Part shown: positions 45,966 through 55,060 of the stretch, piece after piece
Layout of the letters: each line of letters starts with the position of its first letter
Position numbering within the stretch: the first letter of the stretch is position 1
Notes under the pieces: generated by a model
What the model saw: only the letters and a program-made list of their open reading frames with translations
Databases searched by the model: none
Told to the model about the DNA's origin: nothing
Position numbers and translations under genes: made by a program
Assembly (NCBI RefSeq): GCF_003858535.1
Contig: NZ_RQTJ01000002.1
Span: 145,082-209,081, forward strand
Length of the DNA stretch: 64,000 nt
Direction of reading: 5' to 3'
Source: Paenimyroides viscosum
GTDB lineage: Bacteria > Bacteroidota > Bacteroidia > Flavobacteriales > Flavobacteriaceae

Positions 45966-47885
45966 TTAATTTTTTATAATTTTTTTATGATAGATTTTTT
46001 CTGGTGTCTGAATTTCCAAAATATAAACTCCGCTTGCCAGTTGTTCTGATACATAGGGGTTACTGATGTTTTTTGAAATTAATTTTCCTTTTAAATCAAA
46101 GATATTCATAGACAGCACCTGCATACTTTCTGGAATATGTACTCTAAAAGATGTTTTTGTTGGGTTAGGAAAAACCTTTAACTCTTCTACTATTGGCAAC
46201 GCCGCTTCTATTATAGTTACTTGATGATCTTTACTAACAATATCATTTAAAGGATTCACTTCTATCGCTGTCAATTTACCCACATTGGTTTCTACAACAA
46301 ATTGTTGATTGTTCTGCGTGTGTTGCAATACGACATTTTCTATTTCGCCATTACTACCTGTAAATTTTAAGGTTACCGGCATTTCGAAAAAAGAAACACT
46401 AGCGTGCGATGTTGTTTGCGATAAGATAATTTTTGTTTGTGTTGCCGATACTATTTCTGCATTAACTTGATAAGAAGGAAATCCTTCACCATAGATCCAA
46501 TCGTTAAAGAATTCTGTAAGATCTTTGCCCGATGCGGCTTCTAAATGATCTTTCACTTGGGTTGTAACTGCATAATTATAAGCAATAGCCGGATCGTTCA
46601 AAAAATTACGCATTCCCTGATAAAAATCTTCATCTCCCAAAACATAGCGCAACATGTGTACTACCATTGATCCTTTGTTATACGTTAACCTGCTACTAAA
46701 AATTCGGTTAGAATCTAGCGCCTGATTATCGGTTAAATAGACATTTCCTGCGGGAGCCGAAGTAATGTTGTTTATTTTATCGGCTTTCCAATTGGTAAAA
46801 TTATTCTGTCCGTCTAAATGCTCTACAACCAAACCCGCCATATATTCTGCAAAACCTTCGTTTATCCAAATATCTTTCCAACTTCCACAAGTAACTTTAT
46901 TTCCAAACCAATGATGTGCCAGCTCATGCGCAATTAAATGTCGAGAAAAACCTCCCATAAAAGAAACCGTTGTATGTTCCATTCCTCCACCCCAGCCAAA
47001 CTGCGCATGTCCATATTTTTCGGTATGATACGGATAGGTTCCAAATAACTCTTCAAAAACATCCATAATGGGTAATGTCACAGCCAACTGACTTACTGCA
47101 GATTGATAGGTTTCGGGATATAAATAATTAACAATAGGAAACGTATTGGGTACCGTACCAGCAATTTGTGTATACAATTGATAATCGGTAACCGCAATAG
47201 CCACCAAATAAGCAGGAATTGGAAAACCATGTGTAAAGTGTGTGGTTTTTGTTCCATTGGTATTGGTTGTTTGCGATTGCTCCATTCCATTAGAAACAGA
47301 AACCATTGCCGTTGGTGCGGTTATATATATATCTATAGCATCAATTTTATCGTTTAACGATTGCTTGCAAGGCCACCAATCTTTTGCCCCGAAAGGTTCA
47401 GACAAGGTCCAAACAATTGGTGTGTTGTTATGGTAACTCTGCGTAAAAGCTTCGTTGGCTCTGGGCGGCACACCTTCATACATAATTTTCACCTCACCAT
47501 CTGCACCCATAAGTACTTGTTGTGGCAATTGAATAATTAGTTCATTATTTGCTTGCGTAAAAGTTGCTGTTTGCAAACCTTGTGTTACCTCACTAACTGT
47601 TAAATCATGACTTAAATCAAAAACTATAGTTTGCAGGTTTTGGTTAGGTACAAATTTAGTGGTAACTGCTCCGCTAATGTAATATTGAGAAGGATCTACA
47701 TTAAATTCTAATTTTTGATGCTTAACATCATAATTAAACGTATTGGGGTTTTCTTTAAAAGCCATACGTTTTTGTGCCGCCTGCTTTTCGTACAAACGGT
47801 AATCATCTTGTGAATTTGATGAAACTTGAGCTATAGAAGATAATGTAAACAAACTGCAAGCAAGCAGAAAAAATACTCTTTTCAT
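45966..47885 (-). CDS. Secreted M1-family aminopeptidase with T9SS sorting domain
   Basis: A 639-residue exported metallopeptidase. A signal peptide (MKRVFFLLACSLFTLSSIAQ) precedes an M1 N-terminal beta domain and the catalytic domain with HELAHHWFG, then the zinc-binding Glu in NEGFAEYMAG, giving HExxH-18-E; the GGGMEHTTVSF block is the GAMEN-type exopeptidase motif. The last 70 or so residues (VFPNPTKTSFRVHI to YHKKIIKN) are a type A T9SS C-terminal domain. It is therefore a cell-surface or secreted aminopeptidase for peptide nutrition. It diverges from serS. Confidence 0.92.
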   Translation of the reverse strand: MKRVFFLLACSLFTLSSIAQVSSNSQDDYRLYEKQAAQKRMAFKENPNTFNYDVKHQKLEFNVDPSQYYISGAVTTKFVPNQNLQTIVFDLSHDLTVSEVTQGLQTATFTQANNELIIQLPQQVLMGADGEVKIMYEGVPPRANEAFTQSYHNNTPIVWTLSEPFGAKDWWPCKQSLNDKIDAIDIYITAPTAMVSVSNGMEQSQTTNTNGTKTTHFTHGFPIPAYLVAIAVTDYQLYTQIAGTVPNTFPIVNYLYPETYQSAVSQLAVTLPIMDVFEELFGTYPYHTEKYGHAQFGWGGGMEHTTVSFMGGFSRHLIAHELAHHWFGNKVTCGSWKDIWINEGFAEYMAGLVVEHLDGQNNFTNWKADKINNITSAPAGNVYLTDNQALDSNRIFSSRLTYNKGSMVVHMLRYVLGDEDFYQGMRNFLNDPAIAYNYAVTTQVKDHLEAASGKDLTEFFNDWIYGEGFPSYQVNAEIVSATQTKIILSQTTSHASVSFFEMPVTLKFTGSNGEIENVVLQHTQNNQQFVVETNVGKLTAIEVNPLNDIVSKDHQVTIIEAALPIVEELKVFPNPTKTSFRVHIPESMQVLSMNIFDLKGKLISKNISNPYVSEQLASGVYILEIQTPEKIYHKKIIKN

Positions 47886-47988
47886 TAGATACTAATTTGC
47901 GTAAAAATACTATAATTATTTATAGTTCAGACATATCCTATCCAAAGAATTATTGCTTGAATAGTTATCTATTCATAAAGAATTTGTG

Positions 47989-47996
47989 TAAATTTG
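47989..47996 (+). promoter_or_regulatory. serS -7 element
   Basis: TAAATTTG matches TAnnTTTG and lies 21 bp before the start codon. Confidence 0.5.
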
Positions 47997-48017
47997 CCCT
48001 TTAACAATTAATTTTTT

Positions 48018-49289
48018 ATGTTACAGATAGCTTATATTAGAGAAAATCAAGAACAAGTGGTAAAAGCACTTGCAAAAAGAAATCTTGATGCTGCTGAAAT
48101 GATTCAAAAAGTTATAGACTTGGATGAACAGCGCAGAGCAACACAGGTTGAATTAGACAATATCTTGGCAGAATCGAACAAGCTATCCAAAGAAATTGGT
48201 GATTTAATGCGTAACGGCGAAAAATCTAAAGCCGAAATCTTAAAAGAAAAAACAGCAAAACACAAAGAAAGAACCGCTGAGCTAAAAGATGTTTTAAATA
48301 ACGTTACAGAAGAGCTTACACAAGAATTATATAAATTACCGAATACACCTGCTGATATTGTTCCGGAAGGAAAAAGCGCAGATGATAATTTGAATATTTT
48401 TCAATCGGGCGAAATTCCAATGTTACATGAGGATGCCGTTCCGCATTGGGATCTTATTAAAAAATACGATATCGTTGATTTTGAATTAGGAACTAAAATT
48501 ACAGCTCCCGGATTCCCGGTTTATAAAGGCAAAGGCGCTAAATTACAACGTGCTTTAATTAGTTATTTTTTAGATAAAAATACCGATGCTGGCTATAAAG
48601 AATATCAGGTTCCGCATTTAATCAACGAAGCTTCGGGCTACGGCACGGGTCAGTTACCTGATAAAGAAGGACAAATGTACCACGATGCTAAAGATGATTT
48701 ATATTTAATTCCAACAGCTGAAGTTCCGGTTACAAACATTTTTCGCGATGTTATTTTACAGGAAAATGAATTACCTGTTCTTGCAACTGCCTACACGCCA
48801 TGTTTTCGTAGAGAAGCTGGATCTTGGGGTGCTCACGTTCGCGGATTAAACCGTTTACATCAGTTTGACAAGGTGGAAATTGTTCGTATAGAACATCCTG
48901 AAAAATCGTACGAAGCGTTAGAAGGAATGGTTGAACACGTAAAAGAAATTTTAAACGAACTAAAATTACCTTATCGTATTTTGCGTTTATGCGGTGGTGA
49001 TATGGGTTTTACATCGGCATTAACTTACGATTTTGAAGTTTTTTCAACCGCACAAGATCGCTGGTTAGAAATTTCATCGGTATCGAACTTCGAAACTTTT
49101 CAAGCAAACCGATTAAAATTACGCTTTAAAGGCAAAGATGGCAAAACGCAATTAGCACACACCTTAAACGGTTCGTCTTTAGCGTTACCACGAGTGTTAG
49201 CAGGTATTCTAGAAAATTATCAAACACCAGAAGGCATTGTAATACCAGACGTATTAAAACCTTACTGCGGATTCGATATTATTAATTAA
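48018..49289 (+). CDS. serS: Serine--tRNA ligase
   Basis: A 423-residue SerRS. The N-terminal coiled-coil tRNA-binding arm (about 30-105) is rich in Glu/Lys heptads. The catalytic core contains class II motif 2 in CFRREAGSWGAHVRGLNR and the C-terminal motif 3 region HTLNGSSLALPRVLAGILE. It has its own promoter and terminator. Confidence 0.96.
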   Translation: MLQIAYIRENQEQVVKALAKRNLDAAEMIQKVIDLDEQRRATQVELDNILAESNKLSKEIGDLMRNGEKSKAEILKEKTAKHKERTAELKDVLNNVTEELTQELYKLPNTPADIVPEGKSADDNLNIFQSGEIPMLHEDAVPHWDLIKKYDIVDFELGTKITAPGFPVYKGKGAKLQRALISYFLDKNTDAGYKEYQVPHLINEASGYGTGQLPDKEGQMYHDAKDDLYLIPTAEVPVTNIFRDVILQENELPVLATAYTPCFRREAGSWGAHVRGLNRLHQFDKVEIVRIEHPEKSYEALEGMVEHVKEILNELKLPYRILRLCGGDMGFTSALTYDFEVFSTAQDRWLEISSVSNFETFQANRLKLRFKGKDGKTQLAHTLNGSSLALPRVLAGILENYQTPEGIVIPDVLKPYCGFDIIN

Positions 49290-49296
49290 AAACCTA

Positions 49297-49328
49297 AAAA
49301 CACCAATTATACAGTTGGTGTTTTTTTC
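49297..49328 (+). terminator. serS terminator
   Basis: AACACCAA (49299-49306) pairs with TTGGTGTT (49315-49322), followed by T run. Confidence 0.8.
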
Positions 49329-49343
49329 TAAAAATAGAAACGT

Positions 49344-49658
49344 ATGATCATTTACAACGTTACCATAAATATAGACGAGTCTGTTCACGAACAATGGCTA
49401 AACTGGATGCAAACCAAACATATTCAAGAAATGTTGAACACCGGTTGTTTTAAATCGGCACGTTTGGTAAAAGTTTTGGTTGATGAAGATATGGGCGGCA
49501 TAACTTATTCTGCACAGTATTTTGCCGAAACTAAAGAAGCGTTAGAAGATTACAAACAAAATCACGCACCTTTGTTACGCAGCGAAGGTTTACAGCTGTT
49601 TGCAGACAAAATGTTAGCATTCCGTACCGACCTTGAAATTATTAGCGAACATGAGTAA
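49344..49658 (+). CDS. DUF4286 family protein
   Basis: A 104-residue protein matching the DUF4286 pattern: [22 protein letters not shown] at the start and [13 protein letters not shown] at the end. It looks like a small ferredoxin-like alpha/beta fold. Function unknown; the gene regularly precedes rsmA in Flavobacteriales. The stop codon overlaps the rsmA start by 8 bp, implying translational coupling. Confidence 0.8.
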   Translation: MIIYNVTINIDESVHEQWLNWMQTKHIQEMLNTGCFKSARLVKVLVDEDMGGITYSAQYFAETKEALEDYKQNHAPLLRSEGLQLFADKMLAFRTDLEIISEHE

Positions 49659-50436
49659 TAATGATAACGTAAGAGCAAAAAAACATTTAGGTCAGCATTT
49701 TTTAAATGACGAAAGTGTTGCCAAAAATATTGCCGATACACTAACCTTAAACGGTTACAGCAAAATTTTAGAAATTGGTCCGGGAATGGGGGTTTTAACA
49801 AAATACCTATTAGACAAACCCGTTGAAACTTTTGTGGTAGAAATTGATAAAGAATCGGTTGTTTATCTTGAAAAGCATTATCCTAAATTACATAACCATA
49901 TAATTGCAGAAGATTTCTTAAAATACAATTTAAAGAAGATTTTTAACGAAGAGCCTTTTGCAATCATAGGAAACTTTCCGTACAATATTTCAACACAGAT
50001 TGTTTTCAGGGTTTTAGAAATGCGCGATCAGATACCGGAATTTTCGGGAATGTTCCAAAAGGAAGTTGCTGAACGTATTTGCGAGAAAAAAGGCAGTAAA
50101 ACTTATGGGATATTATCAGTTTTGGCTCAGGCTTTTTATGACACCGAATATTTATTCACCGTATCAGAACACGTTTTTACACCACCACCAAAAGTAAAAT
50201 CGGGCGTAATGCGCATGATTCGCAAAGAAAATTACAGTTTACCTTGCAGTGAAAAATTATTTTTTACCGTAGTAAAATCGGCATTTAACCAGCGCAGAAA
50301 AACAATGCGCAACAGTTTAAAAAGTTTTATATCAGAAGAAATTAAAGACGATGCCGTTTTTAACCTTCGTCCTGAACAATTAAGCGTAGAAGAATTTATA
50401 GCACTTACACAAAAAATAGAAGCGTATGGAATTTAA
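49651..50436 (+). CDS. rsmA: 16S rRNA (adenine1518/1519-N6)-dimethyltransferase
   Basis: A 261-residue RsmA/KsgA, which dimethylates two adjacent adenosines near the 3' end of 16S rRNA. Key parts are [11 protein letters not shown], the SAM-binding [12 protein letters not shown], and the catalytic NFPYNIS motif. The C-terminal helical domain contains [12 protein letters not shown]. The ATG at 49651 is preferred over a TTG 18 bp upstream. It overlaps mgtE by 11 bp. Confidence 0.95.
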   Translation: MSNNDNVRAKKHLGQHFLNDESVAKNIADTLTLNGYSKILEIGPGMGVLTKYLLDKPVETFVVEIDKESVVYLEKHYPKLHNHIIAEDFLKYNLKKIFNEEPFAIIGNFPYNISTQIVFRVLEMRDQIPEFSGMFQKEVAERICEKKGSKTYGILSVLAQAFYDTEYLFTVSEHVFTPPPKVKSGVMRMIRKENYSLPCSEKLFFTVVKSAFNQRRKTMRNSLKSFISEEIKDDAVFNLRPEQLSVEEFIALTQKIEAYGI

Positions 50437-51778
50437 AATCAGTAAAGAATTTATCCAAGAGATTGAAGGCTTAATTGCCGAAAAAAACGAACGCGAAATA
50501 CTTCGCCGTCTCGAGGACATTCACTTTGCTGATATTGCAGAAATAATTAACGAATTAAACGGAGAAGATGCAGGTTATTTGTTCCGTATTATTGAATCGG
50601 AAATTAGTTCTGAAATTCTGTTGGAATTAGATGAAGAAGTTCGTGAAAAAATCTTAAACAACCTTTCTGCTAAAGAAATTGCCGAAGAGTTAGACGAAAT
50701 GGATACCGATGACGCGGTAGATATTATCGCCGAACTATCGGAAGAAATGAAAGATGAGGTTATTTCGGAGCTTGAAGATTTTGAACACGCCAAAGACATT
50801 GTTGAATTGTTGCGTTATGACGAGGATACTGCTGGTGGTTTAATGGCAAAAGAGTACATTCAGGTAAACGAAAACTGGAATGTATTAACGTGTATTCAAG
50901 AAATTCGCAAACAAGCAGAAAACGTATCGCGTGTACACTCTATTTACGTGGTTGACGATGAAGATCGACTAAAAGGTCGTTTGTCTTTAAAAGATTTAAT
51001 TACCTCATCAACCACCACTCAAATCAAAGATATTTACATTCCAAAAGTAGATTCTGTCAAGGTTGACACCGAAGATGTAGAAGTGGCGCGTATTATGCAA
51101 AAGTACGATTTAGAAGCCATTCCTGTTGTTGATGAAACCGGACGTTTGGTTGGACGCATAACCATTGATGATATCGTAGATGTTATTAAGGAAGAAGCCG
51201 ATCGCGATTACCAAATGGCAGCGGGTATCTCACAAGACGTTGAGGCAGATGACAGTATTTGGGAACTAACCAAGGCACGTTTACCATGGTTGCTATTAGC
51301 TTTAATTGGTAGTTTTATTGCCGTAAACATTTCCGAAGGCTTTAGCGATGCCATGGAAAAATACCAAACCTTATTTTTCTTTACCCCATTAGTTGCGGCT
51401 ATGGCGGGGAATGTTGGCGTACAATCATCGGCAATTGTGGTTCAGGGTTTGGCAAACAACAGCCTTTCGGGATCTTTATTAAAACGCTTGGGTAAAGAAA
51501 TGTTATTAGCCTTATTAAACAGTACCATTTTAGCAGTTTTACTATTGTTGGCAACGCATTTTATTATGGGTACTTCGTACGAAATTTCATCAACCATTGT
51601 ATTGGCATTGGTTACCGTAATGATACTTGCCAGTTTAATTGGAACTTTTATTCCGATAATGCTTGATAAAAATGGTATTGATCCTGCAATTGCAACCGGA
51701 CCATTTATCACAACAAGTAACGATATTTTTGGAATTTTAATTTACTTTACCATTGCTAAAATCATTTTAGGGTTTTAA
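50426..51778 (+). CDS. mgtE: Magnesium transporter MgtE
   Basis: A 450-residue MgtE channel. It has the acidic N domain (about 1-130), two CBS domains (about 135-255, with [20 protein letters not shown] and [20 protein letters not shown]), a plug helix and a five-helix membrane pore (about 285-450) with the [17 protein letters not shown] selectivity region. The cytosolic domains close the pore at high Mg2+ in characterised homologues. It is translationally coupled to rsmA. Confidence 0.93.
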   Translation: MEFKISKEFIQEIEGLIAEKNEREILRRLEDIHFADIAEIINELNGEDAGYLFRIIESEISSEILLELDEEVREKILNNLSAKEIAEELDEMDTDDAVDIIAELSEEMKDEVISELEDFEHAKDIVELLRYDEDTAGGLMAKEYIQVNENWNVLTCIQEIRKQAENVSRVHSIYVVDDEDRLKGRLSLKDLITSSTTTQIKDIYIPKVDSVKVDTEDVEVARIMQKYDLEAIPVVDETGRLVGRITIDDIVDVIKEEADRDYQMAAGISQDVEADDSIWELTKARLPWLLLALIGSFIAVNISEGFSDAMEKYQTLFFFTPLVAAMAGNVGVQSSAIVVQGLANNSLSGSLLKRLGKEMLLALLNSTILAVLLLLATHFIMGTSYEISSTIVLALVTVMILASLIGTFIPIMLDKNGIDPAIATGPFITTSNDIFGILIYFTIAKIILGF

Positions 51779-51813
51779 AAATACACAGCAAAAACTATTT
51801 TTTTTATTTACGA

Positions 51814-51848
51814 TAAACCTCACAGGTTTTAAAAACCTGTGAGGTTTA
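51814..51848. repeat. Perfect 17-bp palindrome, likely REP-like and terminator
   Basis: TAAACCTCACAGGTTTT (51814-51830) pairs perfectly with AAAACCTGTGAGGTTTA (51832-51848) around one base. It lies between the convergent mgtE and the small membrane gene. It is unusually long and lacks a good T tract, so it may be a dispersed palindromic element that also terminates transcription. Confidence 0.7.
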
Positions 51849-51881
51849 AAATCAAAAATTATATTTAGGTATTATTTTTAT

Positions 51882-52253
51882 TTATTGTTGAATAACTTGT
51901 GAATGACTTGCTTTGCGTTTCCCTCTAAAAAAGAAATACAGGTTTATAAACAACATCAACCCCAGATATATTGAAAAAGCACCGATTTTATAACTCAGTT
52001 TTTCAATCAATAATTGATAGCTGTCATTATACAAATTCATCTGTAAAATCATTAAAGCAAAACCAATATTCAACAGATAAAAACCTGTTTCAAACAATTT
52101 ATTGGTCGCAAAGGCAATTTCTTCCCTGCCCTTAAAAATATCCAACATATAAACTTTACTGTTTTTAAAAAGCGTTTTAGACACGTAGTAAGTTAAAAAT
52201 AACGCTATTGGCAGATACACTGCGTAACCGATTAAAATTTTGGTAGTTTCCAT
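51882..52253 (-). CDS. Small membrane protein (cassette gene 3)
   Basis: A 123-residue protein with about four hydrophobic segments and a basic C-terminus (FRGKRKASHSQ). It is a diverged paralogue of the upstream 114-residue protein: GFYLLNIGFALMILQ matches GYYLLNIGYCTMTII, and both end in a helix with a conserved Lys and Asn (LSYKIG...LMLFINLYFF / ISLKTS...LMHYLNILLL). No family is recognised. It is last in a unit led by a GbsR-type regulator. Confidence 0.7.
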   Translation of the reverse strand: METTKILIGYAVYLPIALFLTYYVSKTLFKNSKVYMLDIFKGREEIAFATNKLFETGFYLLNIGFALMILQMNLYNDSYQLLIEKLSYKIGAFSIYLGLMLFINLYFFFRGKRKASHSQVIQQ

Positions 52254-52264
52254 AATTAACAGTT

Positions 52265-52609
52265 TTAAATTAATTTTTTGATATAGTTTGTAAGTAATAA
52301 AATATTCAGGTAATGCATTAGTGCAATAATCAGAATGATGATTGATGTTTTTAGGCTAATGATTTCGACCAGTTGTGTAAATCCGCCTATTTTTTCCCAA
52401 GAGATAATGGTCATGGTGCAGTAACCAATGTTCAACAGATAATAACCTATTAACAACAAATGATTGATCTTTTTACACAAATCTTCATGGTTAGGAATTA
52501 GCTGTGATACAAAGACATTTCCATTTTGATAACATATCCGTCCCACTTTCACGATGATTAAAAAAGTGATCGCGAAATACAAAAAGTAGGCAATGATGTT
52601 ATAGTTCAT
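52265..52609 (-). CDS. Small membrane protein (cassette gene 2)
   Basis: A 114-residue protein with about four hydrophobic segments, paralogous to the next gene through the GYYLLNIGY helix. Its start overlaps the end of the preceding gene by 11 bp and the following gene starts 11 bp after its stop, so the three are made together. Function unknown; the paired paralogues could form a hetero-oligomer. Confidence 0.7.
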   Translation of the reverse strand: MNYNIIAYFLYFAITFLIIVKVGRICYQNGNVFVSQLIPNHEDLCKKINHLLLIGYYLLNIGYCTMTIISWEKIGGFTQLVEIISLKTSIIILIIALMHYLNILLLTNYIKKLI

Positions 52610-52946
52610 GATTTGGAAGTTTATAAATCAACACCGATAAATAGACTGCTAATAATGCCGGAATAGTAAACATTAAATAAGAAAAACCATGTGAGAGATC
52701 AAACTCGTCGGCTAGGTAAATTAGAAAGAAATAACCTACAACTCCAATTAGGTAGATTTTAAAATGTAAGTTATTATGAAGTTTTATAGCCAAAATAATC
52801 CCTAATAAAACTTGTACTCCACCTGTTATCATAGTAAACCACAAGGCATAAATTAAATAAGCGCCGTCTTGTAAAATTAGGTCTATTAGACCAAGTGCTA
52901 ATGGTATTGCCACAACTATTGTATTTAATATTTTAATTGCTTTCAT
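52599..52946 (-). CDS. Small membrane protein (cassette gene 1)
   Basis: A 115-residue protein with four predicted transmembrane helices and short loops (first helix IVVAIPLALGLIDLIL), not obviously related to the other two membrane proteins. It begins 60 bp after the regulator gene, with an operator-like palindrome 16-40 bp upstream of its ATG. Function unknown. Confidence 0.7.
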   Translation of the reverse strand: MKAIKILNTIVVAIPLALGLIDLILQDGAYLIYALWFTMITGGVQVLLGIILAIKLHNNLHFKIYLIGVVGYFFLIYLADEFDLSHGFSYLMFTIPALLAVYLSVLIYKLPNHEL

Positions 52947-52961
52947 AATTTATATTATTTT

Positions 52962-52986
52962 AAAGTTTCAGAAATATTTGAAAGTT
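52962..52986. promoter_or_regulatory. Operator-like palindrome before membrane genes
   Basis: AAAGTTTCA-N8-TGAAAGTT, with a perfect TTTCA/TGAAA core. It is identical at 22 of 25 positions to 53536-53560. A near -7 sequence (TATTTCTG, minus strand) overlaps it. Confidence 0.65.
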
Positions 52987-53006
52987 CTGTTTAAATTTTT
53001 TTAATC

Positions 53007-53510
53007 TTATTTCATTATTTTAACCACCAGCTTTGCCAGCCAATTGTCTTTATATTCGGTTACTTTATCTAAAACATTATCTGCTTTTAAAACAAAATCG
53101 TACAATTTGCCTGTTTGCTCTACAAAGTGCTTTTCTTCGTTAGTCTTATTCGTTTTAATGGTAGAAACTTCTTTCAATACCTTTAAAGCAGGTTTAATTT
53201 CGCGTTTGCTTCGTTCCTTCGCAATTTTAACCGCCAATTCATCTAAATCTTTTTCTGCAATGAAAAACTCTTTACGTTCGCCCGGTTTGTATTCTTTGTA
53301 AACAATTCCCCAATCCATTAAAGCTCTTAAATTCATGGAAGCATTTCCGCGCGAAATCTGCAATTCTTCCATAATATCTTCCATAGAAACCGCTTCGGTA
53401 GAAATCATTAACAATGCATGAATCTGCGCCATGGTTTTATTAATGCCCCATTGCGAGCCTAAAGCTCCCCACGATTGTACAAATTTATTTTTTGCTTCTT
53501 TGAATTCCAT
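53007..53510 (-). CDS. GbsR/MarR-family transcriptional regulator
   Basis: A 167-residue winged-helix protein of the GbsR type, recognised by FVQSWGALGSQWGINKTMAQIHALL and the recognition region MEELQISRGNASMNLRALMDWG. The C-terminal half is helical and likely dimerising. Members in Gram-positive bacteria control osmoprotectant genes; Bacteroidota versions usually precede small membrane or transport genes. It heads the minus-strand unit with the three membrane proteins and has a matching palindrome 26-50 bp upstream of its ATG, suggesting autoregulation. Confidence 0.88.
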   Translation of the reverse strand: MEFKEAKNKFVQSWGALGSQWGINKTMAQIHALLMISTEAVSMEDIMEELQISRGNASMNLRALMDWGIVYKEYKPGERKEFFIAEKDLDELAVKIAKERSKREIKPALKVLKEVSTIKTNKTNEEKHFVEQTGKLYDFVLKADNVLDKVTEYKDNWLAKLVVKIMK

Positions 53511-53535
53511 AGATCAAATGTACAATTAAGTTTTT

Positions 53536-53560
53536 AAAGTTTCAAAAATAAATGAAAGTT
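53536..53560. promoter_or_regulatory. Operator-like palindrome before the regulator
   Basis: The 25-bp twin of 52962-52986. On the minus strand TATTTTTG (53550-53543) within it fits the -7 box TAnnTTTG, so a bound regulator would block its own promoter. Confidence 0.65.
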
Positions 53561-53649
53561 TATTTTAAGTTATTTTAAATTGATCATAATCAAAATTTTT
53601 ATCTAATTTAGTTTGATAGAAATCTGGCAAAGTAAAAGATTAAATCTTA

Positions 53650-55026
53650 ATGAAAATATTACACCTTGATAAAAACCATCCGTTATTAATTGAACAGCTA
53701 ACCGCTGTAGGTTTTGAAAACGACGAAAATTATTATGCTCCAAAAGATGCAATCGAACAAATAATCCATCAGTATGACGGTATTGTTTTACGCAGTCGTT
53801 TTAAGATCGATAAAGCTTTTTTAGATGCCGCTACTAACTTGAAATTCATTGGTCGCGTTGGTGCCGGATTAGAAAATATCGATTGCGAATATGCCGAACA
53901 AAAAGGAATTAAACTGATTGCAGCTCCTGAAGGTAACAAAACTGCTGTTGCCGAACATGCTTTGGGAATGCTTTTAAACCTTATGAACAAATTATCGTAT
54001 GTAGATAAAGAAGTTCGCAACGGTGTTTGGAAACGCGAAGAAAACCGAGGTATTGAAATAGAAGGCAAAACGGTTGGGATTATAGGTTACGGCAATATGG
54101 GAAAAGCGTTTGCACAACGTTTAAAAGGCTTTAACTGCAAGGTAATTTGTTATGATATTAAACCCAATATGGGCGATGGAAATGCGCAACAGGTTTCGTT
54201 AGATTACTTACAACTTCACAGTGATATTTTAAGTTTGCACACACCTGAAACTCCCGATACGCATCATTACGTAAATAAGGATTTTATCAATGGTTTTGCA
54301 AAATCGTTTTGGTTGATAAACACCGCGCGAGGAAAATCGGTTTGTACCAACGATTTGGTTGATGCTTTAAAATTGGGCAAGATTAAAGGTGCAGGATTGG
54401 ATGTTTTAGAATATGAAAAATCTTCTTTTGAAAATATGTTTTCAGACAACGAACTGCCTGAAGCTTTCAGGTATCTTATTATTGCTGAAAACGTGCTTTT
54501 ATCGCCACATATTGCAGGCTGGACAATAGAAAGCAAAGAAAAACTGGCACAGGTTATTGTTGATAAAATTATTGCTATATTTAAAAAAAATAACAACTTA
54601 ATGACTATGGAAAATCAAAATTCAGACGAAAGAAAAGAAGAACAATGGCACACAGGTCCAAATCCTTCTAATTTCAACCAACAACAAAATCAGTACGGTA
54701 ATCAACAAAGCAATTATCAACAACAAAATAATTACCAATCGTCTAATAATCTTCAAGACGCTAACAGTAAAAAAATGTTGGCAGGTATTTTAGCTATTAT
54801 ATTAGGACATTTAGGAATCCATAAATTTGTGTTGGGTTACAATACAGAAGGTATCATTCTACTTGTTTTAGGATTGGCAGGTTATCTTACAGCATGTTTC
54901 TTAATTGGATATTTTATTTTGGCTGCAACTACAATTATAGGATTGGTTGAAGGGATTATATATCTAACCAAATCAGACGAAGAATTTTACAATACTTATA
55001 TAAGAAACCAAAAAACGTGGTTTTAA
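53650..55026 (+). CDS. D-2-hydroxyacid dehydrogenase fused to a TM2-domain protein
   Basis: One open frame of 458 codons. Residues 1-311 form a complete D-isomer 2-hydroxyacid dehydrogenase (SerA-like without the ACT domain): GRVGAGLENID, the Rossmann loop GIIGYGNMGKAF, NTARGKSVCTNDL and the catalytic His region LLSPHIAGWT. After IFKKNNNL comes MTMENQNSDE, a Gln/Asn-rich linker (about 335-370) and a TM2 domain with two helices (MLAGILAIILGHLGIHKF to the C-terminus). The join lies at an A8 tract; changing it by one base in either direction gives a stop at once. Two separate genes may be the ancestral state. Confidence 0.8.
   Translation: MKILHLDKNHPLLIEQLTAVGFENDENYYAPKDAIEQIIHQYDGIVLRSRFKIDKAFLDAATNLKFIGRVGAGLENIDCEYAEQKGIKLIAAPEGNKTAVAEHALGMLLNLMNKLSYVDKEVRNGVWKREENRGIEIEGKTVGIIGYGNMGKAFAQRLKGFNCKVICYDIKPNMGDGNAQQVSLDYLQLHSDILSLHTPETPDTHHYVNKDFINGFAKSFWLINTARGKSVCTNDLVDALKLGKIKGAGLDVLEYEKSSFENMFSDNELPEAFRYLIIAENVLLSPHIAGWTIESKEKLAQVIVDKIIAIFKKNNNLMTMENQNSDERKEEQWHTGPNPSNFNQQQNQYGNQQSNYQQQNNYQSSNNLQDANSKKMLAGILAIILGHLGIHKFVLGYNTEGIILLVLGLAGYLTACFLIGYFILAATTIIGLVEGIIYLTKSDEEFYNTYIRNQKTWF
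54583..54603 (+). other. A8 tract and possible gene junction
   Basis: A run of eight A (54583-54590) joins the dehydrogenase and TM2 frames. With seven A the frame reads to TAA overlapping the ATG at 54601; with nine A it meets TAA immediately after the run. The TM2 protein alone would start at 54601 or 54607. Confidence 0.6.
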
Positions 55027-55031
55027 TCAAA

Positions 55032-55060
55032 AAAAACGAGCTTAAAGCTCGTTTTTTTTT
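55032..55060. terminator. Bidirectional terminator
   Basis: AAAACGAGCT (55033-55042) pairs perfectly with AGCTCGTTTT (55046-55055) across TAA, flanked by A and T runs. It serves the convergent genes ending at 55026 and 55059. Confidence 0.88.
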
